A DNA stretch of 64,000 nucleotides, taken from the NCBI GenBank assembly GCA_900696685.1, contig CAADHA010000056.1, positions 1 to 64,000 of the forward strand. The letters are read 5' to 3'. Below are positions 34,657 through 42,746 of this stretch, piece by piece. A program made the translations under genes and the position numbers. Positions within the stretch are counted from its first letter, which is position 1. Each line of letters begins with the position of its first letter. The notes below the pieces were generated by a model. That model was not told the origin of the DNA and did no database searches. It was given only the letters and a program-made list of their open reading frames with translations. The DNA comes from an uncultured Planctomycetota bacterium. Its GTDB lineage: Bacteria > Planctomycetota > Phycisphaerae > Phycisphaerales > UBA5793.

Positions 34657-35438
34657 TCGTGCCAGACCACCTGAACCGGATGCAGCCCGACGTCCGCCGC
34701 CTCGCTCGCCAGGCGCTCCACGACGGCGCGGGTGGTGCGGCCGCGGGCAACGGAAAGCACGAGACGATCCACTACGCCCGCGATCATCGCCAGGCTCCAG
34801 TGCGGCCCCACGCAGGGCAGCGACCAGATCAGGCGCTGATAACGCTCGCTCAGCGCCTCATGCAACTCCCGCAGCAGCCCCGAATCCGCCATGCGGGCCA
34901 GGGAGAACCGACCCAGGCCCGCGAGAGCATCAAGGTTGGCGACGGAGTGGCTCATCGGCTGAGGCGTCGGCAGGTGCTGGCCGCACTCGATGGCGGTAAG
35001 GACATCGGCGATGTTGGGGACAGTGCGGCGGAGGCGGCGCCCCGTCTCGCAGGTCGAGCCGCCAATCTCGACCAGCACAGTCGAGTAGTCCCACCGCGCC
35101 CAGAGGCCCGCGAGGGAAACGGCGGTGAAGGAATGGCGATTGCCGCGGCCGGGCGCGGCCGTCACGCCGATTGAGAGCGTGTCGCCGTCGAAGGCGCCCT
35201 TGACCGCCGTGGCGATTTGTGCCAGGCGCGTCGCCGAGGCAGAAGAGTCCCCCTCGGAGCAGACCTGTCGCAGAACGCGGCCAAGAGAGCCGAGCGGTAC
35301 AGGCGGAGCCTGCGCTTCGATGCGGCGAAAGATCCACCGCGGCCGCGAACGCAATGCCTCCACGGTTGCACCGTCCGCGCCGGGACGCAGATCACCCGTG
35401 GTCGAAGGGCGGCTCACGATGGCGTGCGACTCCTCCAT
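34653..35438 (-). CDS. BY-kinase-like (CpsD/Wzc C-domain) protein lacking the P-loop, copy 2
   Basis: 261 residues. The layout matches CpsD/ParA-like BY-kinase domains: GDTLSIGVTAAPGRGNRHSF at the P-loop position, WDYSTVLVEIGGS at the Walker A'/B strand (normally VLLIDAD), and VVDRLVLSVARGRTTRAVV near the end. The nucleotide-binding Lys-Ser/Thr is missing: the loop reads PGRGNRHS, so ATP use is doubtful. The last residues (VGLHPVQVVWHE) resemble those of the paralogue at 39751 (GMRPIDVIWYD). It sits 8 bases after a Wzz-like gene and overlaps the GT4 start. Likely a regulatory partner of chain-length control (inference). ATG 35438 follows GGAGGTGAG. Confidence 0.65.
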   Translation of the reverse strand: MEESHAIVSRPSTTGDLRPGADGATVEALRSRPRWIFRRIEAQAPPVPLGSLGRVLRQVCSEGDSSASATRLAQIATAVKGAFDGDTLSIGVTAAPGRGNRHSFTAVSLAGLWARWDYSTVLVEIGGSTCETGRRLRRTVPNIADVLTAIECGQHLPTPQPMSHSVANLDALAGLGRFSLARMADSGLLRELHEALSERYQRLIWSLPCVGPHWSLAMIAGVVDRLVLSVARGRTTRAVVERLASEAADVGLHPVQVVWHE

Positions 35439-35446
35439 GCCCGCCC

Positions 35447-37078
35447 TCACCTCCCTCCGCCGGGCAGGCGCATGAGCAGCCGGCGCGCAGGGCCGGGAAG
35501 TTCGCCGATGAGATGGACGGGCAGCACATGCGCCATTTCGTCGATCTGCCATGACGCGATGAGGCGGCTGCGCATCAGGCTCCGAATCGTGGGCAGCAGA
35601 AGCATCGCCGCGATCGCGGCGGCCAGCGTCCACAGGAGCTGTGCAGCCGCGTCCGGCGAGTCGGGCGATGCGTGATTCCCGACGCGAGGCTGACCGACGA
35701 GCGAGATGTGCGCAAAGGGGATCACGCTCGACAGTCGGCTCTCGAGCAGGGCCAGTTCGGCATCAATGGTGCGGAGCGCCTCCTCGGTCGTCGCCCGCTG
35801 GGAGGCAAGTTCGTCCATGCGCTGGGCCGTCTGCATCGCCTGCGCCAGTTCATCGGCGAGGCGCGACTCTGTTTCGGCCAGACCCAGTTCGCGTCCGGCG
35901 AGCGTGACGAGTTGGCGGTTGTTCTGCGCCTGTCGTTCAAGGAGGCCGACGTATTCGAGGCTCGGCTCCTGCACTTTCTCGCGGATCACCAGGATCTCTT
36001 CGTTGTTGAGGTCGCGCTTACGGCTCTCGATCTCGAGGCGGAGGCGGACCATGTCCTCGTGCTTGGCGGTCTTGACGGCAAGGTCGGCGGCGTAGCGGGC
36101 CTCAAGCGCGCTGATCTCCTCCTTGAGTTGCCCGATGCGCTGGTTCTGCTCGACAACGATCCGCGAGGTCTGCTCCACTGCGACGCCCTCGAGTTTGCGG
36201 GCGATGTCCTGCCGGTTCGCCTCGGCCTCCAGGAGGTCGGTCTCGAGTTCGGCCCGGCGCGATCGCGCGTCGATGAGCCGGGATTGAATGTCCTGAGCAC
36301 CGGCCTGCGGGTCGTGCCTGCCGATCTCAAGGCGGTAGAGGGTGACCGCACTTGCGGCCTGGCGGAATCGTTCCGCCGCATCTTCGCGCACGGGCCGCAG
36401 TTCCTCCAGCCGCGCCATCGTCCGTGATCGATCCTCGTGGCGGAGCAGATCTCTCACGGCAGCAAGCAGCAGGTGCGGCGCCCGCTCGGCCATGACAGGA
36501 GACGGCGCTTCGAGATTGACGCGAACGACCTCCCCGACCGCGCTGTCTTGTGCCGGAAGGGCGCGAAGAGACGCAGGAGCGGGCACGGAGTCCGATTGTG
36601 CCACACCCAACGCGGCTGCAGCCCGGACCGGCCAGGAACGGACGGCCGCCCAGGCGTCAATGGCGCGGCGGCGCCAAGGCCCCGCCACAGCGCTGGCTGC
36701 TCCCGCCGCTTCACGAGCCTCTTCCTCAAGTGCAGCCGACACGGTTCGGAGGAGCGGGTCGGACACGAGCAGGTCGCGCAGTTCCGTCGGCGTGATCTTG
36801 ACACGCAGCGTGGAGGCTACGGGGTCGCCCGCCTCCCCGGCGATTCGATACTCGGCCACGATCCGCCAGACGGGAGCCGTGGCCCAGAGGTGCGATACAC
36901 CGACGATCACGCAGAGCACCGGCGTCGCCAATGTGAGCAGCGGCTGAGTACGCATCGAGGCAAGCACATACAAAGCGGCCCGGCGAAAGAGACCGTGTCG
37001 CGGCCGCACCGGATGCGACGGGCCTGCGGGCGAGCCGCTCGACGGCAGGAATCGTGCTGGTCGATCGGAATCGGACAT
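35447..37078 (-). CDS. Wzz/Wzc-N-like polysaccharide chain-length protein, copy 2
   Basis: 543 residues with a membrane helix near 46-68 (LTLATPVLCVIVGVSHLWAT) and a second near 485-505 (LWTLAAAIAAMLLLPTIRSL). Between them lies a long extracytoplasmic region, largely coiled coil (RRAELETDLLEAEANRQDIA, RIGQLKEEISALEARYAADL). This is the architecture of polysaccharide co-polymerases that set chain length and help export. Followed within 8 bases by the P-loop-less BY-kinase-like gene, the same order as the pair at 40542/39751. ATG 37078. No tyrosine-rich tail is visible at the C-terminus, which ends in RRLLMRLPGGGR. Confidence 0.82.
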   Translation of the reverse strand: MSDSDRPARFLPSSGSPAGPSHPVRPRHGLFRRAALYVLASMRTQPLLTLATPVLCVIVGVSHLWATAPVWRIVAEYRIAGEAGDPVASTLRVKITPTELRDLLVSDPLLRTVSAALEEEAREAAGAASAVAGPWRRRAIDAWAAVRSWPVRAAAALGVAQSDSVPAPASLRALPAQDSAVGEVVRVNLEAPSPVMAERAPHLLLAAVRDLLRHEDRSRTMARLEELRPVREDAAERFRQAASAVTLYRLEIGRHDPQAGAQDIQSRLIDARSRRAELETDLLEAEANRQDIARKLEGVAVEQTSRIVVEQNQRIGQLKEEISALEARYAADLAVKTAKHEDMVRLRLEIESRKRDLNNEEILVIREKVQEPSLEYVGLLERQAQNNRQLVTLAGRELGLAETESRLADELAQAMQTAQRMDELASQRATTEEALRTIDAELALLESRLSSVIPFAHISLVGQPRVGNHASPDSPDAAAQLLWTLAAAIAAMLLLPTIRSLMRSRLIASWQIDEMAHVLPVHLIGELPGPARRLLMRLPGGGR

Positions 37079-37236
37079 TGAGCACCCAGACGGCCTGACA
37101 GCCTGTGATCATGCCGCGTCGCTTCGTACGCCGCGCTCGAGCACTGCATGATAGGGGAGCACGGCCCGCGCCGGCGGCCGAAGGAAGGAGTTCGTTGCCT
37201 GCCTGGATCTCCGCGATCCCGACTGTCGCCGGTGCA

Positions 37237-38028
37237 TTACGTGCTCGACCACACGCTCCTGACCTCGGCCCGCAGGTCGGCCAGGCTGTAGCCGAACTCC
37301 TGGAGGCGCGACTCAAGAGCCCGTTCGGCTCTTCGGATGCTTCGCCCGTTGAAGAACTCCCTCTTCCATGCCTCCCACTGACGAAAGTACGATTCGTTGA
37401 CGTCGGGCTTGACTTCACGGCTGACTTCGACCGGCTCCAGACCCGCGAATCGGAAGAGGTCCGCAAGAATCGCGGCCGGACGCGTGACGAGATGTTCGTA
37501 ATGGATGACCTTCGCACGTTGAAGGCGCGGCAGGTCCTGTCTCATGATCTCGTGACACACGACCCAGTGTTCAACCAGGCGAGCGAGCGAGGTGCGGCGC
37601 TTCCACTTCTTTGTTGCGCCCGCCACCGCAACGGGGTGCCGGAGGATGAAGATGAAGCAGGACGAGGGGAACATCGCCTGCAGGAAGCGGGACTTGATGA
37701 GGTTGGGCGGCGACTTTTCGACGAGGTGGGAGCGGGAAACATCCCAGTGGCGCGACCACTGCTCCCAGAGGAGCCGGCGGCTGGCGTCCGAAACGAGGCT
37801 CGAAGACTCGGTGAGATGCATCGCCGGGGCGAAACCGAACTCTCCCGGCCCGCCGAATGCGCTGGCGCGCGGAAACACGGTCTGAAGGTGCTGCCCCTCA
37901 TCCTCGGGCACGCCGGTGTCATGGAAGCCGGAGGTCGCGGAGTGATCGGCGAGGCATCGCGCCAGGAGCGAGGTGCCGCTTCGATGCAGACCGCCGATGA
38001 AGATGAATGTGTGTCTGCTGGAGTCCAT
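37237..38028 (-). CDS. Sulfotransferase family protein
   Basis: 263 residues. The 5'-phosphosulfate loop is FIGGLHRSGTSLLARCLADH near residues 10-29, and the 3'-phosphate site region is FIFILRHPVAVAGATKKWKR. A catalytic-base candidate lies in HLVEKSPPN. These are hallmarks of PAPS-dependent sulfotransferases. Within the EPS cluster it probably sulfates the sugar chain, a modification common in marine organisms (inference). Gaps to the neighbours are 69 and 158 bases on the same strand, compatible with one transcript. No strong ribosome site precedes the ATG at 38028. Confidence 0.85.
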   Translation of the reverse strand: MDSSRHTFIFIGGLHRSGTSLLARCLADHSATSGFHDTGVPEDEGQHLQTVFPRASAFGGPGEFGFAPAMHLTESSSLVSDASRRLLWEQWSRHWDVSRSHLVEKSPPNLIKSRFLQAMFPSSCFIFILRHPVAVAGATKKWKRRTSLARLVEHWVVCHEIMRQDLPRLQRAKVIHYEHLVTRPAAILADLFRFAGLEPVEVSREVKPDVNESYFRQWEAWKREFFNGRSIRRAERALESRLQEFGYSLADLRAEVRSVWSST

Positions 38029-38097
38029 GGCGCCGCAAAGACTTGCCCACGCGGGTGTGACCTGATCGCTGCGGCGTCGTGACGCCGGCCGCCGACG

Positions 38098-39645
38098 CTA
38101 GGCGCTTCCCGCCGCCAATGTCGGCTTGAGCGCGGCGGCAGGGCCGTAGGCCCGCATCTGGACGAGCGTCGGCAGCATGCGGTCGTGCTCGGGGATCTCA
38201 CCGATGCGCTGTTCGCGACGGTAGACGTGGTACGCGGCGCCGCACAGCCCGAAGACGATGAAATACAGTTCATTCTCGAGGACGTTGGATGTGCCGGCGA
38301 AGAAGAAGAAACCGAACGTCGTCGAAGCCACGGCGGTCGCTTCAAACTTGAGACGGCGGTCGATCGTCGCGAAGGCGGCACAGAAGGCACTGACTGCGGC
38401 TGCGAGGTAAAGGCCGAGGTAGACGAGCACGCCCTGCAGGCCGTTCTCCGCCAGGAGCTGCATGAAGGCGTTGTGCACCCGGAGATAGGACCCGGGGGCC
38501 CCGGGCTCGCGATAGATGTTGTAATAGATGCCCCAGCCGTTTGTTCCCACGCCGACGACCGGATGATCGAGGAACATGTTCAACGCCATCTGCCACATCG
38601 CCACGCGGTACTCGATGGTGCGGGTGGCCGTGCCCGGGCTGGCGACCCGCTGGGCCGCAACGTCGAGATTCGACGCGGCGAGTACGGCCAGGGCGACAAC
38701 GGCGAAGACCGCCACCAGCGCCAGTTTTGCGAAGCGGTGACGCACCGGCCCGGCGAGGAAGACGATCAGCGCCGCGACGACGAAGCCGAGCGTGCCGCCA
38801 CGCGACCCCGTCCCGACAATGTTGAATGCGATGACCAGAAGCGATACGGTCAGTAGCGCCTTCTTCCACCACTCGCGGTAATACATCAGCAGTCCGAACG
38901 CAAGCGTGCCGGGCAGCGTCTGGGCGAGGGCGTGGAAGGTCGAGCCGCCCGACGGGCCGACGATGCGCAGGGCCCCCTCGAACGTCCCGAGCACGTTCAC
39001 CTGCGCCTCCGGATCGGACTTGCCGAGGCGCTCGAGCATTGACTTGCCCGTCGCCACTTCGCTGAGCGTGGCGAATGCGACGAGCGTGCCGCTGATGACG
39101 ATGCACAGCACGCAGCGGTGGAATACCTCCCGGTCGGACACAGCCAGGATCAGAATCGCCATCAGCGCGACGACGTTGGTGCGGCGATTGACGAAGTCGA
39201 GGCCGATCTCCCAGTGGGGCATGAAGGGCAGACCGATCAGCGAGACGACCAGGTAGAGCACTCCGAGGATGATGAGCGGATCGCCGAGTTTGCGGGACCA
39301 GCCCCTGACCTGATCGGCGAGTATGGCAGCGGTGAAGAAGACGATCGTGATCGCGATGGCGATCTTCGTTCCGCTGATGCGGCCCCCCTGCCCGAACGTC
39401 TGCATCCGGTCCCAGAGGACCAGGAGCATGATGAGGTAGATGCCCATTCGGAAGTCAAGGCCGAGGACAATGATCGCGCCGATGGTGCCGATGATCGCCG
39501 CGGTCAGCACGATCGGAAAGACGGGGCTTGAGGTGCGCCCGATGAGCACGCCGAGGACGAACATGAGTCCGAAGATGGGAACGAACAGCAGGGCGAAGAA
39601 CGCCCATTGCCGCCAGTTCTGTCCCGGAGTCGTTGTGGTCAGCAT
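38098..39645 (-). CDS. O-antigen ligase/polymerase (Wzy/WaaL-type) membrane protein
   Basis: 515 residues with about eleven to thirteen hydrophobic helices, for example AFFALLFVPIFGLMFVLGVL and VFPIVLTAAIIGTIGAIIVL. A large extracytoplasmic loop contains the Wzy_C-type sequence FLDHPVVGVGTNGWG and RVHNAFMQLLAENGLQG. It polymerises or transfers polysaccharide repeat units on the outer face of the inner membrane. Lying between the two Wzz-like genes, it is the likely polymerase of the system. Whether it acts as polymerase or ligase cannot be told from sequence. ATG 39645. Confidence 0.87.
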   Translation of the reverse strand: MLTTTTPGQNWRQWAFFALLFVPIFGLMFVLGVLIGRTSSPVFPIVLTAAIIGTIGAIIVLGLDFRMGIYLIMLLVLWDRMQTFGQGGRISGTKIAIAITIVFFTAAILADQVRGWSRKLGDPLIILGVLYLVVSLIGLPFMPHWEIGLDFVNRRTNVVALMAILILAVSDREVFHRCVLCIVISGTLVAFATLSEVATGKSMLERLGKSDPEAQVNVLGTFEGALRIVGPSGGSTFHALAQTLPGTLAFGLLMYYREWWKKALLTVSLLVIAFNIVGTGSRGGTLGFVVAALIVFLAGPVRHRFAKLALVAVFAVVALAVLAASNLDVAAQRVASPGTATRTIEYRVAMWQMALNMFLDHPVVGVGTNGWGIYYNIYREPGAPGSYLRVHNAFMQLLAENGLQGVLVYLGLYLAAAVSAFCAAFATIDRRLKFEATAVASTTFGFFFFAGTSNVLENELYFIVFGLCGAAYHVYRREQRIGEIPEHDRMLPTLVQMRAYGPAAALKPTLAAGSA

Positions 39646-39750
39646 GTCAGGAGAGTGGTGCGGCGGGACCCTGGGTTAATCGACCGGAGGCGTCGCGGCC
39701 GGCCAGGGCGACGCGCGGCGCGGGCCGGGGCACGCAACGCCCCGGCGACG

Positions 39751-40461
39751 CTAGTCATACCAGATGACGTCAATCGGACGCATTCCCGAACGAAGGGCCT
39801 GCTCGCCGATCTCCCGCACCGGCCCGCCGCGCGTCGAGCCGCGCACCAGCGCCAGCACGAGGCGGTCGCAGCAGCCGTTGAGCGAAAGGAAAGGGAAGCC
39901 GGTCTCAAGGCGCGGAGCGGCGAGCACGACTCGATCGTGGTTCTTCTTCAGTGCGGCCACGAGGGCCGCCAGACGCCCCGTCGAGATCAAGCCGAGGACA
40001 TCCGCCTTGCCGGCAGCGATGGCCCCTGTGCGCGGCAGGCTGGCGTGCAGGCGGGCGATCTCTGTGAGCGCACGGCCCGAAGCGGCCGCGTCGCACGCCG
40101 CAGCAAGGTCGGGCGACGAGGCAGTGAGCGCTCCGCTGAGCGCCTTGGCGCCGCTGGCGAGGTCGATCAGCACGGTCGAGCGCCCCCATCGCCCCCAGAG
40201 CGCTGCAAGCGCTGCCGCGGTCTGCCCGATTTTCTCATCCGCCTCGACAGCGCTGATTGCGACGGCCACGCTTCCACCCTGGTTCGCCGCGTCGCACGCT
40301 GACGCCAATTCGCCGATCGCCATGGCGATGCGGGCGTTGGCGGGCGCGGAAACGAGGCGAATGAGGAACGACCCCACCGAGTGTGAGGTGTTGAGCGTCG
40401 CGTTCGAGCCGGTCGAGCCCGTGCCGGACGTGGAAGGTATGGCTGCGGTCTGGGTGGTCAT
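39751..40461 (-). CDS. BY-kinase-like protein lacking the P-loop, copy 1
   Basis: 236 residues. The order of segments follows CpsD: a strand at the P-loop position (SVAVAISAVEADEKIGQTAA), the Walker-type strand GRSTVLIDLASGAKALSGAL (D in IDLA), KNHDRVVLAAPRLETG and CDRLVLALVRGSTRGG. The glycine-rich P-loop is gone completely, more so than in the copy at 34653. The end (GMRPIDVIWYD) matches that paralogue. It follows a Wzz-like gene by 80 bases. Probably a non-catalytic regulator derived from a BY-kinase. An adaptor for the co-polymerase is one possibility. 105 bases separate it from the Wzy gene. Confidence 0.6.
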   Translation of the reverse strand: MTTQTAAIPSTSGTGSTGSNATLNTSHSVGSFLIRLVSAPANARIAMAIGELASACDAANQGGSVAVAISAVEADEKIGQTAAALAALWGRWGRSTVLIDLASGAKALSGALTASSPDLAAACDAAASGRALTEIARLHASLPRTGAIAAGKADVLGLISTGRLAALVAALKKNHDRVVLAAPRLETGFPFLSLNGCCDRLVLALVRGSTRGGPVREIGEQALRSGMRPIDVIWYD

Positions 40462-40541
40462 GTCTGTGCTCGCACGAGGTTCCTGCGTTCAACCGTTGCG
40501 GAGGGCGGCGCTCATTGCAATCGGCGCCTCAGTCATCAGGC

Positions 40542-42182
40542 TCACACGCCTGCGAACATCCGGGCCGGCCCGCCGTGCGGGACGGCGGCAACGACGCGCA
40601 TTCCCGGAATGGCCGAGACCTGCCGCGACGTGTGCAGCGTCTGATTCAGATAGTCATAGGCGATCGGAAGGACGAGCGCGGCGAAGACGCCGATGCCCAG
40701 CGCGAGGATCGCCGCGAGAAGCATGTTCGGGAAGTCGCTCTTGCGCTCGTTGAGCACCTGCGTATTGGTGCGCGACACGACGCCGGTGAAGAGGCGAGGA
40801 CCGGCGAGGAGATTCTGCAACTGGCGCACCTGCGTCGTCAGCTGCTTCAACTGCTCCTCGTCGGCGATCGACTCCCGCTGCATGCGCTTGAGTTCGATGT
40901 CGGCCTTGACGGCGTCGTGCTGCATGGTGGTCATGGCGGCGATGGCCTCATCGAGCGCGCCGAAACGGGCCTGGAGAGCAGTCAGCTGCAGTTTCGCCTC
41001 GACCCACCGGCTGTACAGGGACTGGTGGCGGGGATCGAGGGTCTCCATCGTGTTGCTCTGCGTGCCCGAGAGCCTGCTCTCATCCCGCCGTGCGTCCTCG
41101 AGGCTCTTGCGCATCGCCTCAAGGCGGACTTCCAGTCCCTTGACCGCGGGAGAGTTCGGACCCAGCGTCGCCGACTTCGATGCGATTTCAGCCTGAAGGT
41201 CGGCGATCTCTTTCTCGAGCGTTGACCTGAGTTGGGGGTCGGCGCGGAGCGCCTCGGTGTCCCGAACCAGGGACCGGGTCTCCGGTATGGCCAGCAACTG
41301 CTCGGAGAGGGTCGCGAGTTCGGCCTCGATCGAGTCGGCACGGGCGCGGAAGGTGCTCTTCTCATTGCGCAGGCTCTGAGCCGTCTCCTGTGCCGCGCGG
41401 GCGTAGGCCTCGGGGTCGAAGAACTCATACTTGGTGCGCGCCTGCTGGAGTAGAACGTCGTTCTGCGCCACGCGCTCCTGCGCGCCGCGGACGAGGTCGT
41501 TGAGGACGGTCACCTGCTGCTGAACGCCGGCACGGAGTGCGGCGTCCGTGCGCTCCTGCAGGAGATCCATGATGGTGTCGCCGACTTTCTTCGTGATCGC
41601 AGGCGTATCGCCGTAGACGTAGATGGGAATGACCGTCGATCCTTCGGTCGGCGTGATGCTCAGCCATGTGGAGGTGAGTTCATCCATGCCCTTGGAAACG
41701 TAGTCGATCTTGAACTGCCCGCGCAGGAACTGGAGCGAAGCGACCTTGGCGATGACCTTCTTGATCCGAGTCCGCACGTCAGGTGGCTTGTCGGCCCGGG
41801 CCTGGAGATGTTGATCAAGCCCGGAGCGTGTTACGACCTCGCGCAGGAAACTGAGCGAGCGGGTCTGCTCGATGAGGTTCTTGACGAGTTGGGCCGCGGT
41901 GAGCGGAGCGGCCTGGGAGACGGCGCCGCTCTCGATGCTCATCTGGGGCAGTGGCGTCGGGTGGATTTCCATCGTCGCCTGCCCTTCCCACGTCGGCGTC
42001 ACCAGCCACGTACCGAAGAGCACCAGGCCCATCGAGGCGACAAAGAGGACGACCACGGCAAGCCAGTGCCGCGTCCATGATCGGACGAAGTTGTCGATCA
42101 TCATGGATCGAACCTCGGGAAGGGGCCAGCCCTGAGCGTCAAAGCCGATCGGGGCCGATTCTCGCTGCTGTGGGGAGTTCAT
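40542..42182 (-). CDS. Wzz/Wzc-N-like polysaccharide chain-length protein, copy 1
   Basis: 546 residues. Membrane helices near 41-62 (WLAVVVLFVASMGLVLFGTW) and near 495-520 (MLLAAILALGIGVFAALVLP) bracket a long extracytoplasmic part. The Wzz domain is recognisable (ITPTEGSTVIPIYVYGDTPA), followed by coiled coil (STLEKEIADLQAEIASKSAT). It ends SAIPGMRVVAAVPHGGPARM, like the region where Wzc joins its kinase domain (..GIPVLGVIP), so the separate P-loop-less protein downstream may be the split-off partner. First gene of the cluster; its promoter should lie in 42183-42746. Confidence 0.87.
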   Translation of the reverse strand: MNSPQQRESAPIGFDAQGWPLPEVRSMMIDNFVRSWTRHWLAVVVLFVASMGLVLFGTWLVTPTWEGQATMEIHPTPLPQMSIESGAVSQAAPLTAAQLVKNLIEQTRSLSFLREVVTRSGLDQHLQARADKPPDVRTRIKKVIAKVASLQFLRGQFKIDYVSKGMDELTSTWLSITPTEGSTVIPIYVYGDTPAITKKVGDTIMDLLQERTDAALRAGVQQQVTVLNDLVRGAQERVAQNDVLLQQARTKYEFFDPEAYARAAQETAQSLRNEKSTFRARADSIEAELATLSEQLLAIPETRSLVRDTEALRADPQLRSTLEKEIADLQAEIASKSATLGPNSPAVKGLEVRLEAMRKSLEDARRDESRLSGTQSNTMETLDPRHQSLYSRWVEAKLQLTALQARFGALDEAIAAMTTMQHDAVKADIELKRMQRESIADEEQLKQLTTQVRQLQNLLAGPRLFTGVVSRTNTQVLNERKSDFPNMLLAAILALGIGVFAALVLPIAYDYLNQTLHTSRQVSAIPGMRVVAAVPHGGPARMFAGV

Positions 42183-42746
42183 GGGCTGATCTCGGGGATT
42201 CAGGTCGATTGCCTATCGTCGAGACGCAGGTGCGGTCCGAATGCCGAAGGAGGGGCGGATGCGCCTTGCGATCTGGCCGCCCACAACAAGGATGCGGATA
42301 CCGGAGTGCTAGGATACCAGCGTCTGGCATCGGCGTAAAGTGCCTCGACTCATAAACATGGACCGGCGTGCCATCGGGCCGTCAAGGATCCGGGCAACCG
42401 GACAATCGTTGCAGACGGCCGGGGAAGACGGTGTGGAACGCGTCTTCTGCTTGCAAATCGGCCCAGCGCCACTATACTCGCTGTTGGAACGTCGCGTCTC
42501 TGAATGCACGCCGGGAAGTTCCCGGACGGAGGCTTGGCCGGCTCGATTTCCGCACGGCACCGTGCGGCTCCCGGCGTTGCCCCCCGGGCAGGAAAGACAC
42601 GATCCGGCTCGCACGGCCGGGGACCGTCGGCGACAATGTTCGCGGAGTCGCGCGTTGGTGACATTGCGGGCGTCGATTCGCCAAAGCGGGTCTTACCGGC
42701 GCGCATGCCGGCCGACGTGAAATCGATCTACAAGGGAGAGCGGAAA
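42183..42746 (+). other. Divergent intergenic region and long leader of the secreted propeller gene
   Basis: 564 bases without a supported gene, between the divergent EPS cluster and the gene at 42747. Plus-strand transcription probably starts near 42485, from the promoter described separately. That would leave a leader of about 260 nt with hairpins such as CCGGGAA-GTT-CCCGG-type pairing near 42510. No known riboswitch was recognised. A minus-strand promoter for the EPS cluster must also lie here, but none was convincing. Confidence 0.4.
42451..42478 (+). promoter_or_regulatory. Sigma-70-like promoter
   Basis: TTGCAA (42451-42456), a 16-base spacer and TATACT (42473-42478): the best match to consensus in the window. 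It points at the secreted propeller gene starting at 42747. Confidence 0.5.
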
